The notes beneath the pieces were generated by a model, which searched no databases, had not been told where the DNA came from, and saw nothing but the letters and a program-made list of their open reading frames with translations. Shown in pieces: positions 27,703-37,311 of a stretch of 64,000 bases of DNA (positions are counted from its first letter, which is position 1; each line of letters starts with the position of its first letter). Made by a program: the position numbers and the translations under genes. Location: positions 124,001 through 188,000 of the forward strand of contig NZ_AQXX01000142.1 of assembly GCF_000376785.1 (NCBI RefSeq), in the 5' to 3' direction. This stretch comes from Hahella ganghwensis DSM 17046 (GTDB lineage Bacteria; Pseudomonadota; Gammaproteobacteria; Pseudomonadales; Oleiphilaceae).

Positions 27703-28809
27703 ATGGCCGCAGTCAAATTTGAAGACGTTGCGAAAAGCTTCGGTGACGTCAATGTCATCAGGGATTTTTCCATCGACATTCAGGATGGCGAGTTTATTGT
27801 CCTTCTGGGCCCCTCCGGTTGCGGCAAATCCACCATTCTGAGGCTGCTGGCGGGACTGGAGGAAGTGACGGACGGTGTTATCAGTGTCGGCGATAAAGTC
27901 GTGAATGAGCTGGAACCCAAGAAACGGGATATTGCCATGGTATTCCAGTCCTATGCCCTCTACCCGCATATGACAGTGCACGACAACATCGGTTTCGGGC
28001 TAAAACTCATGGGTCATAAACCGGCGGAGATCACACAAAAAGTGCAGGAAGCCGCGATCATGCTGCAACTGGATCAGTACTTGGCACGCAAACCCAAAGA
28101 ACTTTCGGGCGGCCAGCGACAACGGGTGGCCATGGGACGAGCCATGGTGCGTAATCCCGAAGTTTTTCTCTTTGACGAACCCCTGTCCAACCTGGATGCG
28201 GCCCTGCGTAGTGTGATGCGTACCCAGATCAAAGCACTGCACCGCCAATTTCGAAAAACCACGCTCTATGTCACCCACGATCAAATCGAAGCCATGACCC
28301 TGGCCGACAAAGTCATCATTTTACGGGACGGCAAGGTCGAACAGATTGGCTCTCCCAGGCATGTTTTTCTACACCCTGCCAATAAATTTGTAGCCAGCTT
28401 TATTGGCAGCCCGGCGATGAATCAGGTTCGGGCCAAACTGTCCTACCAATCCGGACAGGCTGTCATCACACTGGGAGACACAGATATCCCTCTGCCCACG
28501 TCAATCGACCTCGCCAAAAAGGAGGAAGGGGAAATTATTGTCGGCATCCGCCCCACGGATATACACGTCCACGCCACTTCAGTCACTTCCGGGGAACCAT
28601 TACCTTTACCATTGCGGGTTACCGCCTGTGACTTTCTCGGCGCCAGCGTGCATATTGAAGCCGACTTTGGCGACGATCGGATGATCATCGAATCACCCGC
28701 CGAATTTGATACCTCCGAAGGAGATCAAGTGACATTCTACTTTGATTCCTCCCGACTTCACTTTTTTGACGTTGAATCAGGGAACTCCCTGCTTTCACAA
28801 CAAACCTGA
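27703..28809 (+). CDS. Orphan sugar ABC transporter ATPase (MalK/UgpC/MsmX type)
   Basis: 368 residues. Walker A GPSGCGKST, Q-loop MVFQSYALYPHM, signature LSGGQRQRVAMGRA, Walker B EVFLFDEPLSNLDA, His-switch YVTHDQIEAM. The C-terminal TOBE/MalK-type regulatory domain runs from about residue 240 (VGIRPTDIHV). It powers carbohydrate or polyol uptake. No permease or binding-protein genes adjoin it, so it may serve several distant permeases, as MsmX does. It is divergent from hoxF. ATP hydrolysis motifs are all intact. Confidence 0.88.
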   Translation: MAAVKFEDVAKSFGDVNVIRDFSIDIQDGEFIVLLGPSGCGKSTILRLLAGLEEVTDGVISVGDKVVNELEPKKRDIAMVFQSYALYPHMTVHDNIGFGLKLMGHKPAEITQKVQEAAIMLQLDQYLARKPKELSGGQRQRVAMGRAMVRNPEVFLFDEPLSNLDAALRSVMRTQIKALHRQFRKTTLYVTHDQIEAMTLADKVIILRDGKVEQIGSPRHVFLHPANKFVASFIGSPAMNQVRAKLSYQSGQAVITLGDTDIPLPTSIDLAKKEEGEIIVGIRPTDIHVHATSVTSGEPLPLPLRVTACDFLGASVHIEADFGDDRMIIESPAEFDTSEGDQVTFYFDSSRLHFFDVESGNSLLSQQT

Positions 28810-28986
28810 AGGGTCTTTTTACCCCACTATGTACCCCATTAACAGGAGTGCGTGACAGTTTGTAGCAGTGCGTTGTGACAGCTTGTCGTGGCGAAAAGTA
28901 TCGTGCTAGCATCTAGCTGTTTTTTATATAAAAATGATTGATTAATTCTTTTTATTTAACCTTTTACAGACAGAGGAAGAAATCCG

Positions 28987-29658
28987 TTGAAAGGACTGCA
29001 ATTTATCACTGTGATAGCACTCGCCACCCTGGTTTCGGCTTGCGCCACAGAAAGCCACAGAGCCGTTGAGCCACAGAAGGTTCAATCCTACCGTACCAGC
29101 TATGCAGGCGAACGTACGACACTGGTGGTGGGCAACTTCCAGAACCGCTCCAACTATATGCAGGGCCTGTTCTCTTCCAACAATGACCGCCTGGGCAATC
29201 AGGCCAAAACCATTTTAAAAACCCACTTACAACAAACCAACCGATTTAATTTGGTTGATCGTGAGAACATGCAGGAACTGGAAAGAGAAGCGAAGTTGGC
29301 AGGCGTCGAGCAAAAAATTTCCGGTGCCCGTTATGTCATTTCCGGCAGCGTGACAGAATTTGGCCGGAAAGAAGTTGGTGACCGTCAACTGTTCGGCATT
29401 CTTGGACGCGGCAAAGAGCAGGTCGCCTATGCCAAGGTCTCTCTGTCTGTGGTGGATGTCACCAACTCTCAAATCATTTACTCCACCCAGGGGGCTGGTG
29501 AATACTCACTCAGCAATCGTGAAATCGTTGGTTTTGGCGGTACTGCAGGCTACGACGCCACACTCAACGGCAAGGTTTTGAACTTCGCCATTACCGAGGT
29601 CGTCAATAATATGGTGAGCGACCTGGAGTCCGGCGCACTAAAAATCAGCGCCAACTGA
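28987..29658 (+). CDS. CsgG-family outer-membrane-type lipoprotein
   Basis: 223 residues from TTG with GAGGAAG upstream. Signal peptide with lipobox LVSAC (Cys19). The body resembles the CsgG/LpoB fold: TTLVVGNFQNRS, LGNQAKTILKTHLQQTNRFN, VDRENMQELEREAKLAG, GARYVISGSVTEFG. It is shorter than curli exporter CsgG. First of three lipoprotein genes; with DUF4810 and DUF799 partners it forms a conserved operon of unknown role at the outer membrane. Confidence 0.85.
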   Translation: MKGLQFITVIALATLVSACATESHRAVEPQKVQSYRTSYAGERTTLVVGNFQNRSNYMQGLFSSNNDRLGNQAKTILKTHLQQTNRFNLVDRENMQELEREAKLAGVEQKISGARYVISGSVTEFGRKEVGDRQLFGILGRGKEQVAYAKVSLSVVDVTNSQIIYSTQGAGEYSLSNREIVGFGGTAGYDATLNGKVLNFAITEVVNNMVSDLESGALKISAN

Positions 29659-29691
29659 TTCATTCTTTTGCTATTAAGGAACCTCCGGTCA

Positions 29692-30060
29692 ATGACTCCT
29701 GGAAACCTGAAAAGCGCCATCGTCCTGATGGCGCTTTCGCTTCTTGTCGGCTGTGCGACACAACAATCCCTGTACTATTGGGGAGAATACGAACCCCTGA
29801 TTTATGACATGTATAACAATCCTGGCGAGGCTGTACCCTCAGTGCAGATTGAGAAGCTGACCCGAACCATCCAACAGGCTCAAAGTCAGGATATGCAAGT
29901 CCCTCCAGGACTGTATGCTCACTTGGGCATGATGTACGCCGAAGAAGGCAACCCCAGCCTTGCTGTCGAGGCATTCGAACTGGAAAAAAAGCTCTACCCC
30001 GAATCCACCGCCTTTATTGACGGCATGCTTGAACGAGCAGGTATGGAGGCCGCGCAATGA
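29692..30060 (+). CDS. DUF4810-family lipoprotein
   Basis: 122 residues from ATG at 29692. Lipobox LLVGC (Cys21). The start of the mature protein has the family sequence YYWGEYEPLIYDMYNN, followed by a helical TPR-like pair (GLYAHLGMMYAEEGNPSLAV, then FELEKKLYPES). It overlaps the next gene by ATGA, so it is translated with it. Likely a periplasmic or outer-membrane partner of the CsgG-like protein; biochemical function unknown. Confidence 0.8.
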   Translation: MTPGNLKSAIVLMALSLLVGCATQQSLYYWGEYEPLIYDMYNNPGEAVPSVQIEKLTRTIQQAQSQDMQVPPGLYAHLGMMYAEEGNPSLAVEAFELEKKLYPESTAFIDGMLERAGMEAAQ

Positions 30061-30710
30061 AAAGCCTGAGTTTTAAGTCTGCCGGCTATCTGCTTCCGGT
30101 GCTGTTTGCCTTCATGACAGGCTGTGCGATCCAGCCGTATGACTACACAGCCCTCAAGGAGGCCAAACCGCGTTCAATTCTGGTTATCCCACCGGTCAAC
30201 AATACGGTCGAGGTCAACGCACCCTACACCTTCCTATCCACCATTTCGGCTCCTCTGGCGGAAAAGGGCTATTATGTTTTCCCTGTTGCGGTCATTGATC
30301 AGTTCATGAAGCAGAACGGCCTGCCAACCCCCGTGGAAATGAATCAGGTACCGCTAGAGAAGATCAGAGAGATTATCGGTCCTGACGCCGTCCTCTACGT
30401 CACCATTGAAGACTGGGGGCAACAGTATCAGGTGATTTCCTCAAGAGCGGTAGTCTCATCACGCTGGCGCCTGGTAGATGCCCGCACCGGCAACCTTCTT
30501 TGGGAAGGCAGAGCTCATGCAGAGGAGTCATCTAACGACGGCGGAGGTGATTTGGCCGTCGCACTAATCGGCGCTTTGGTGGAACAGATTGCCAGCACAG
30601 TTTCAGACAAAACACCCGGATTATCACGCAGAGCCAATTTCAACACCATAGACAATCAGCATCGCGGTTTGTTGCCAGGCCCTTACCTGAAGATCCCACC
30701 TCAGGAGTAA
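30057..30710 (+). CDS. DUF799 (GNA1162-like) lipoprotein
   Basis: 217 residues. Lipobox FMTGC (Cys23). The family motif SILVIPPVNNTVEVNAPYTF follows, then PLAEKGYYVFPVAVID and ITIEDWGQQYQ-like strands. The neisserial relative GNA1162 is a surface lipoprotein antigen. Last gene of the three-lipoprotein operon, followed by a strong terminator. The proteins probably form one envelope complex, which is inference from gene order. Confidence 0.85.
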   Translation: MKSLSFKSAGYLLPVLFAFMTGCAIQPYDYTALKEAKPRSILVIPPVNNTVEVNAPYTFLSTISAPLAEKGYYVFPVAVIDQFMKQNGLPTPVEMNQVPLEKIREIIGPDAVLYVTIEDWGQQYQVISSRAVVSSRWRLVDARTGNLLWEGRAHAEESSNDGGGDLAVALIGALVEQIASTVSDKTPGLSRRANFNTIDNQHRGLLPGPYLKIPPQE

Positions 30711-30723
30711 TCCTGTCCGCACT

Positions 30724-30753
30724 AAAAAGAGAGGCCTTCGCCTCTCTTTTTTT
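30724..30753. terminator. Strong bidirectional intrinsic terminator
   Basis: GAGAGGC, loop CTTC, GCCTCTC, then seven T. The left side has a run of A, giving a U-run on the other strand. It ends both the lipoprotein operon and the convergent diguanylate cyclase gene, whose stop codon lies at its right edge. Confidence 0.9.
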
Positions 30754-31861
30754 ATACTTCTGACAATTCATCTTGCTGTTGGCAATGCTCTGCAGACATG
30801 TAGATCACACAATCCCGACCAGAGGCTTTCGCCTGATAAAGCCCCCGATCCACCCGATCCAGAATCGTGGAGAGGGTATCCATCGGCCTGACCATCGTCA
30901 CACCAAAAGAAGCTGTAACACGTCCAACACAGTCGATCGGTTCCTCACTGATCACCTGACGCAACCTCTCTCCTATTCCTTTCAGGGAGCTCTCGTCCAC
31001 CCGTCGCAAAATCATCAGAAATTCTTCGCCACCCCAGCGGGAAAGGCATCCATCTTTACGAATAGCCTGATTGAAGCGTTCGGCAATTTCCTTCAACACC
31101 GCATCGCCTGCGGGATGCCCGTAGGTATCATTGATTTTTTTGAAATGATCGATATCAAACAGAACGACACCCACTCGGCAGCCCTCAATCAGCGCCTGTT
31201 GCAAATGTCTTTCGCAAGCACGTCGGTTATAGAGTCTCGTCAGTGGATCAAGATCCGCCACACTCTGCATATGCTCATGATCTGCATGCAGCCTTTCCAC
31301 CTTATTCTGCAACCCCCGGTGGAAAGGAATCAGCACTAACACCACCAGAAATGCCGGCCCAAAACTGATCACCATATCCTTGCCACGGGAGCTCCAGAGT
31401 TCATCCGGGTGCCCAAAAAGGTAACCCAACACAGGCAAGGCAACGATTATCCAAGCCACAGATGCAGTCACAAATGCCTGTTTGGCAGGAAGAAATATCA
31501 TGATCAAAACAATAACAACGATCAATGCAATGGAAATTGGAGGGAAAGTATCAACCAACCGCAGGCCTGGCGAACCATAAGCCCCCACCACATATATCCA
31601 GGTAGGAATAGTGAGCGCTGCAATAGAGGCACCCAAAGCGATTCGTGTAATAGACATAATCCAGCTCGGACGCAGTCGCAGTGTCAGCAACAAAACGCTG
31701 TAAACCAGAGTCATTACCGGAGGCAATGTCTGGTCGAGCAACATCGGCTCGGGCTCCAGGAGATGGATGATGGTGGCAGACCCTGAAGCAAACAACGCCA
31801 ACAACAACATGGCTAGCGCGGTGTTACGAAAAAATCGCTCACCGGGATCTCGAATTGGCAT
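30752..31861 (-). CDS. Membrane diguanylate cyclase (GGDEF)
   Basis: 369 residues. Five or six hydrophobic helices in the first 190 residues (for example TALAMLLLALFASGSATII, ISIALIVVIVLIMIFL), then a GGDEF domain from about 205. Catalytic motif RWGGEEFLMIL; metal-site FDIDHFKKINDTYGH. No clear RxxD inhibitory site at the usual place. It should make cyclic-di-GMP in response to an unknown membrane signal. Monocistronic. Confidence 0.88.
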   Translation of the reverse strand: MPIRDPGERFFRNTALAMLLLALFASGSATIIHLLEPEPMLLDQTLPPVMTLVYSVLLLTLRLRPSWIMSITRIALGASIAALTIPTWIYVVGAYGSPGLRLVDTFPPISIALIVVIVLIMIFLPAKQAFVTASVAWIIVALPVLGYLFGHPDELWSSRGKDMVISFGPAFLVVLVLIPFHRGLQNKVERLHADHEHMQSVADLDPLTRLYNRRACERHLQQALIEGCRVGVVLFDIDHFKKINDTYGHPAGDAVLKEIAERFNQAIRKDGCLSRWGGEEFLMILRRVDESSLKGIGERLRQVISEEPIDCVGRVTASFGVTMVRPMDTLSTILDRVDRGLYQAKASGRDCVIYMSAEHCQQQDELSEV

Positions 31862-32034
31862 CTTTATAATTGTGTTTTTTTAGTAGTAGGATTTAAGGTC
31901 GGAAAGTATAAAGTGATTGTCGGTTATTTTACAGACAAAGATGACATAAAATACGGTTTAAATTAAGCGGCCATACCAGCCTCGAAAAATCTCAGAGGCC
32001 ACCCCCGACAATCGCACAATCACACAAAAACCAA

Positions 32035-33369
32035 TCAGGAATCCGCCACTTTGTGACTGAGACTACACACCCTGTTGCGGCCAGCATGCTTGGCTTTGTA
32101 CAACTGTTCGTCTGCCACCGCCAGCATCTGCTCATAATCCTCGCCTTCCAGCTCATCACAAATACCGAAACTCATAGTGACCTTCAATCCTTCAGCGATT
32201 TTATGCCAGGGATACTGAGCAATGGCTTTTCGGATTCTTTCCATCATTTCCACAGCGGCCCGAGGCGAAGTACTCGGCAAGGCCAACACCATTTCCTCAC
32301 CGCCATAACGAGCAACAATATCGCTGTTGCGGATAGAAGATTGCAGAATCTCAGCGACCTGCTTCAGAACTTCATCCCCAATTCCATGGGAGAAGTTGTC
32401 ATTAATCTTCTTAAAGAAATCGATATCTCCCAACACAATGCTGAATGCATGACCATAACGCATGGCATTGGCGTGCAACACTGTCACTTCTTCATTAAAA
32501 AAGCGACGATTGTACAGACCCGTCAACTCATCCCGAATACTAAGCTCTCTCAACTGATCCGCTTGCCGGGCCACCATATCACGTGACTCCTCAAGGTTTT
32601 TGTAGGCCTCAACCAGCTGAGAGTTCATGGAATTGAAGGCAGCTGCCAATACCCCAACTTCATCTTTAGATTTAATTGGCACCTGCTGCTCCAGCTCCCC
32701 GGCCCCCATTTTATTGACCGCTTTAATCAGATAATCCAGAGCACCAGACAGCTTGTGCCCTTCCCAAAAACCAAAAGGAATAATCAACAGCAAAGCGCAG
32801 AGAGTAGAGAAAAACAAGGTTTCCTGAAGAGTATGCAAATGAGCTTCATCTGTTGGCGTTAATGGCGGAACACCACTTGGCAATGCATAGGCCACAACGG
32901 AAGATTTATAGATGATGGGGTCGGCGTCATCAAACATATCAGGACTGACTTTCTGACCCGGCTGATAATCTTTCCCGCCGTGAAGCACATTTCCTTCAAG
33001 ATCAAACAAAACAAACTCAAAGGTTTGTGTGTCGTGAACCCCGAAAACCTCCGGAGGAGGACCTCCATCCAGACTTCCCGGCATATTCGGAGAATAACCA
33101 GGCTGCCGCCCCGGAAACCTTTGCGGCATCATTTCCCTCTGACGCTCCATGATCTGCACATAACGCATAGCATCCTGTTCCGTCCCCCAGGAGCCATGCC
33201 TCTCAATATAGCGCCCAATTGCCTGGCTGAATCTGCCGTAATGAGCCTCTTCTGCTTTTTCAATAAACTCATGCTCGATCATGATAGGGGTCAGTATGGC
33301 AACGATCCCTGCCATCAGAACACATGCAGCCAAAAGTGCGACGATAAATTTAACTCTGATTGATTTCAC
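32035..33369 (-). CDS. Membrane sensor diguanylate cyclase with HAMP and variant GGEEM site
   Basis: 444 residues. TM1 (IVALLAACVLMAGIVAILTP) and TM2 near 190-207 flank a periplasmic sensor; a HAMP linker (KAVNKMGAGELEQQVPIKSK) leads to the GGDEF domain from about 280. The signature is RYGGEEMVLAL, with Met in place of the usual Phe. An RNSD product-inhibition site lies five residues before it, and GDIDFFKKINDNFSHG is intact, so the domain may be active. The upstream gene is divergent. Confidence 0.85.
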   Translation of the reverse strand: MKSIRVKFIVALLAACVLMAGIVAILTPIMIEHEFIEKAEEAHYGRFSQAIGRYIERHGSWGTEQDAMRYVQIMERQREMMPQRFPGRQPGYSPNMPGSLDGGPPPEVFGVHDTQTFEFVLFDLEGNVLHGGKDYQPGQKVSPDMFDDADPIIYKSSVVAYALPSGVPPLTPTDEAHLHTLQETLFFSTLCALLLIIPFGFWEGHKLSGALDYLIKAVNKMGAGELEQQVPIKSKDEVGVLAAAFNSMNSQLVEAYKNLEESRDMVARQADQLRELSIRDELTGLYNRRFFNEEVTVLHANAMRYGHAFSIVLGDIDFFKKINDNFSHGIGDEVLKQVAEILQSSIRNSDIVARYGGEEMVLALPSTSPRAAVEMMERIRKAIAQYPWHKIAEGLKVTMSFGICDELEGEDYEQMLAVADEQLYKAKHAGRNRVCSLSHKVADS

Positions 33370-33542
33370 GACTCACCAAAACGACGTTACTGAGTACTTA
33401 TATTATATGCCTCTATGGAAATTTATCCTGCACCTTACCGAAAATACAGATTGCATAAGAAGGCTGACCACAGCTAAATTCTTTACGCCGGACAGGTATT
33501 TCCGGCCATTCATAAAGCCAAAGCAAAAGGATGTGATGCCCC

Positions 33543-34109
33543 ATGATGCACAACAAAAATATTTTCAGCGTAATTTTTCTTCTGGCCCTGATAATCAGTG
33601 GCTGCGAGAGCCTGCCAACAGCCGACAAACCAGAGACGCAGGGAATCGATGGCATCGCCTGTGTCGGCTACATCCAACCACCACCTTCAGGAGCAATAGA
33701 AGTCATGGACCCGGCCTTGCTGCAAAAGGCGCTGGGAACAAGCGGCGAAGGTAAATTATGCGAAGGAAAAGTCTATGTCGCGACCCAACCGATGACTGTT
33801 TACCGGGTCTGGAACAGCGATAAAAGTTACACGCAAATCGGAAGCTGGTGGTCCTTTGATCATCCCAACGGCCCCAAGCCAAAATACCGGGAAGACAACG
33901 GTATCTGCCCCTCATGGAGCACACTGGACCGACTCAGTTCCTGCACTTTGAAAGTTGGCGCCAAATTTGTCGTCGGCCCGGGTCAAAGCGCGCAATGCCA
34001 GCATATGACTTATGCCAAATCCGAAGTAAACCAAGTATTTATACCGAACGATACTCGTATCGACCAAGTCTATGTGGAAAACTGCACAGAGGGCACAGTC
34101 TGGCCCTGA
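33543..34109 (+). CDS. Cys-rich lipoprotein of unknown function
   Basis: 188 residues. Lipobox IISGC (Cys21), then a mature domain with seven or more further Cys, so disulfides are likely in the periplasm. Trp/Tyr-rich middle: VYRVWNSDKSYTQIGSWWSF, then PSWSTLDRLSSCTLKVGAKF. I do not recognise the family. It stands alone on the plus strand between a cyclase and a multihaem cytochrome gene that point away and toward it. Confidence 0.65.
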   Translation: MMHNKNIFSVIFLLALIISGCESLPTADKPETQGIDGIACVGYIQPPPSGAIEVMDPALLQKALGTSGEGKLCEGKVYVATQPMTVYRVWNSDKSYTQIGSWWSFDHPNGPKPKYREDNGICPSWSTLDRLSSCTLKVGAKFVVGPGQSAQCQHMTYAKSEVNQVFIPNDTRIDQVYVENCTEGTVWP

Positions 34110-34150
34110 TTTTCAGCAACCAGAAGCCCGGTCGCCCCAGCCTGTACCAC

Positions 34151-34195
34151 GCCCCGCCTGAACCTAACATGCTGGACAAGGGTTCAGACGGGGGC
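34151..34195. terminator. Hairpin between convergent lipoprotein and cytochrome genes
   Basis: GCCCCGCCTGAACC can pair with GGTTCAGACGGGGGC, with one mismatch, across 16 bases. It lies between two convergent genes and probably ends transcription, though the following T-run is only TTT. Confidence 0.5.
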
Positions 34196-34224
34196 TTTCA
34201 TCACTTCAAGTTTCAGATCTGGCT

Positions 34225-37200
34225 TCAGGGCACAGATACCTCCACCTCCCGCAGCTTAAGCTTCCAGTCTTCCATTGGCGTTCCTTGCAGATTCAACCGA
34301 CTGGCCATGTAATACAGTCGCTTGGTAGCTTCCCCGTTAGGCGCTGCAGTGAAACGCTGCTTCAGCCAATAAGGCGGTATTGACTGGGAAAACATACTCA
34401 CCTTGAGCCTGAGGTTTTCCCTGTCAGTTCCTTTCGGCAACATAACCTTGTACACCAGCGTGTCACTTCCCGGAAAATCCGGACCCTGATCCATATAATC
34501 CGGGTCATCCCCGACACCATGAGGATCTGTCGCCGCCATAAACTGTTCCATCACCTGACCTTCCGGCCTGAAGAAGGAAGAAACCCGCCAGCCTTTCGGC
34601 AACAACCGGTTATCCTTGGGACTGTTCACCCGATGAACAAAGCTGGTTGTAAACTCATTATTCGCATTCCGGTTAAGCTCTTCGTATATCTGCACCTGAT
34701 TCTGACCGGTAATTATTTGATAATGAGGCTGATAAGTTTCCGCATTCGGCAGAAATTCGGTTTTCAATGGCTCGCCTTTTTCATCCACGATAACCCCCAC
34801 CGAGTTCGTTCTTCCGGAGCCCCAGATAACTTTGTCGCCTTCAAGCACCAGGAATTCCAGAAACGCCCGGCGAAACGCCACACCACTCGGTAACCGGTGC
34901 CCTGTTTTGTTGGTCACAGTGACTTTCGCAGTCAATTGCCCATCGGTGATACCTTCCATTTTGACCCGAAGATCAATAGTGTCCTCCTGTGCCTGGCGGA
35001 TCATATTTTCGATTGCCAGATCCACGCCGTTATCGGCAGAGGTCATGTAGTCCGTTTTGGAAACCCCCAGAATTTCCGGAAACTGATCAAACATCTCCAA
35101 CAGAAACACATTCAATCCCACATGTTCATGGCGTTTATAATCGTCTCTCAGGGGAATCGTAATATCCGACAGAGGCAGCGTTTCTTCCGCCGCAGGATAA
35201 TTCGAATCCTGAATCGCAGCGATCTGGGTGACCAGTTGATCAATGTCGATACTGCCGTCCAGAGACTTAAATCCAGAAGGCATATGACAATCCTGGCAAC
35301 TGGCAAACTCGGAACCCGGTGCGCCTTCACCCTGGGCAAAGGTGCTGTTTTGCCATTCCAGGAAAGTCGCCTGCTCGATGGAATGAGAATAATCAGCAAA
35401 CGCCGGATTGGTTTCAGCACTGTCAAGCACCGGATAAGGATGATCCTTTTTCCCGATATTCGGCAGGTTGATGGTATGACAGGTGCCACACATCTGAGAG
35501 TCTTTGATAAATTCGTTGAATACCGGTTTGGCTCCCAGAACATGCTCCATCGGCAATTCTGATACGTCGTCGTAAGGCCCAAAATATTCATTATCCGGAC
35601 CACGAACAAACCGGCCGGTAGAATTATGGAACAATCCATACGCCAGTTCTTTAGGCGTGGCAGAAGTCAGCCATCCCGGCTCACTGGGATTCCACTGTTT
35701 GACGTCCTCTTCCGAGGGGTTGTCAATATGGTGACACACAGCGCAGCTAATGCCTTCGCGCCCCAATTCACCATACTTATGGTAAGCATAATCCGGTGGT
35801 ATCGGATCTTGTGACGAAAGCCTCTCCGTCAGATAGAAATACTCCACCTTGAAGTCTGGATTCAGCGAAGAATCTGTTGCCGCATCAATTTCCAACTGGC
35901 GCTGCCCCATCGCACCATGACAACTGAGACAGGTATTCCTTACCGCCGACTGAGTATCTGCCACCGAGGCATGCAGAGGAGTCGGTTGCTCCGCACCATC
36001 CCGCTCAATATATTTCATTTCACTTTCCAGCTGGGCATGAAATATGGGGTCTCTCCCGGCCAGCCCCATCGGCGACCAACGCCATTCACCATACTCGGAG
36101 ACGTTAAAACCCTCTCCGTATTTAGGGCCGGTCTGCAGGAACATGGTCACGCCATAGGGCAATCCGCCCAAGCCACCATGACACCCCAAACAGTTACTGG
36201 ACGTAATAAACGCCTCTGCCCCATTGGGCCCAGGTACAACATGGTCAGACCACTGGGAAGGGAAAGCCCTGGCTTTGTTGTTGACCGTCCGGGCGAGTTC
36301 CGGAAATTGCTTCAGAAATTTGACGCTGGGGTGCGCTAACGCCTCGTTCTTCATAGGCTTGGCGGCTTTCTCTGCCGCCCCCATGTGATGATCAAGAAAG
36401 AACTGGTATCCAGACTCACTCTCTGCCGACCAGGGGCGTTGTAGCTCAGGGATATCAAACAGCGTCTGCGCATAAGTATCGTCTTTTAATAAAGACAAGG
36501 GATAGTCTTTGATGTGATTCGCATTGCGCCAGGAGTTGTCCACAAAAAATCTGAGCGGGTAGTCACCTGGATAATAACCTTCAATGTTCTGAAGAGTGCT
36601 GAAGGTCAGTTCGTTCTCCGCTGAACCGTGGCACCTGAGGCAGGGCGCACCAAAGCTTGAATACAAGGCATGGGAATAATTATCCAGCTGCCGCTCGACT
36701 GCGGCTTCAATACTTTCCCCTTCCTTGGCGGCCCCTGGCCCACCCCAGAACCAGCCATCAGCCGAACCGGCACTATCTTTCACCATCACCGTCCAATCCG
36801 TCACCAACTGCCCTAACAGCGCTTCATAAGCGGCCGGATCATCCTGATATTTGGGATCATTCTCGAGCTCCTGATACAAAACAGCAGGAGGGGGGTACAT
36901 CTCCTTGATGATCATTGCTCCGTCGGGAATGTCGCCTTCACGGCCATTCTCCAGCCAGGTAATCACTTCAGGCGAGTAAAAAATTCGCACGGCAGGATGC
37001 GTACCAAAATACTCATTTCGAACGTAGGGACCAGTATCGCGAACACTCTTGTCCCGCTTCCAGCCAAGCGCTTTATACTGCTGCTCCAGCAGCCAGGTAT
37101 AAAGCACAGATTCATAATCCCTGAGAGGCATGGTACTGGGTAAAGGCAATCCGGCAGAAGGCGGAGAAGAAGCGGAGTCGTGACCGGAGCCACCGGAAGC

Positions 37201-37311
37201 TGCCGTTTGATCACTGGTGCGACACCCGGTCAAAAACACCGTAATAATGAGAGAGAGACTGAATAAAACAGATGTCGGTGAACAACAGAGATTCACATTT
37301 TCCTTGCGCAT
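34225..37311 (-). CDS. Large lipoprotein multihaem cytochrome c (six CxxCH)
   Basis: 1028 residues with a strong GAGGAGG site. Lipobox FLTGC (Cys30). Six haem-binding motifs: CLRCH (about 223), CLGCH (373), CLSCH (460), CAVCH (522), CGTCH (607) and CQDCH (671). The last 350 residues lack haem motifs and look beta-rich (LTAKVTVTNKTGHRLPSGV). It is probably anchored in the outer or inner membrane facing the periplasm, acting in electron transfer or reduction of an unknown substrate. No redox partner gene adjoins it. I cannot name the subfamily. Confidence 0.82.
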   Translation of the reverse strand: MRKENVNLCCSPTSVLFSLSLIITVFLTGCRTSDQTAASGGSGHDSASSPPSAGLPLPSTMPLRDYESVLYTWLLEQQYKALGWKRDKSVRDTGPYVRNEYFGTHPAVRIFYSPEVITWLENGREGDIPDGAMIIKEMYPPPAVLYQELENDPKYQDDPAAYEALLGQLVTDWTVMVKDSAGSADGWFWGGPGAAKEGESIEAAVERQLDNYSHALYSSFGAPCLRCHGSAENELTFSTLQNIEGYYPGDYPLRFFVDNSWRNANHIKDYPLSLLKDDTYAQTLFDIPELQRPWSAESESGYQFFLDHHMGAAEKAAKPMKNEALAHPSVKFLKQFPELARTVNNKARAFPSQWSDHVVPGPNGAEAFITSSNCLGCHGGLGGLPYGVTMFLQTGPKYGEGFNVSEYGEWRWSPMGLAGRDPIFHAQLESEMKYIERDGAEQPTPLHASVADTQSAVRNTCLSCHGAMGQRQLEIDAATDSSLNPDFKVEYFYLTERLSSQDPIPPDYAYHKYGELGREGISCAVCHHIDNPSEEDVKQWNPSEPGWLTSATPKELAYGLFHNSTGRFVRGPDNEYFGPYDDVSELPMEHVLGAKPVFNEFIKDSQMCGTCHTINLPNIGKKDHPYPVLDSAETNPAFADYSHSIEQATFLEWQNSTFAQGEGAPGSEFASCQDCHMPSGFKSLDGSIDIDQLVTQIAAIQDSNYPAAEETLPLSDITIPLRDDYKRHEHVGLNVFLLEMFDQFPEILGVSKTDYMTSADNGVDLAIENMIRQAQEDTIDLRVKMEGITDGQLTAKVTVTNKTGHRLPSGVAFRRAFLEFLVLEGDKVIWGSGRTNSVGVIVDEKGEPLKTEFLPNAETYQPHYQIITGQNQVQIYEELNRNANNEFTTSFVHRVNSPKDNRLLPKGWRVSSFFRPEGQVMEQFMAATDPHGVGDDPDYMDQGPDFPGSDTLVYKVMLPKGTDRENLRLKVSMFSQSIPPYWLKQRFTAAPNGEATKRLYYMASRLNLQGTPMEDWKLKLREVEVSVP

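Noticed and set aside
29840-30060. Open frames opposite the DUF4810 gene
   Set aside because: Shadows of the lipoprotein genes, without start signals or family features.
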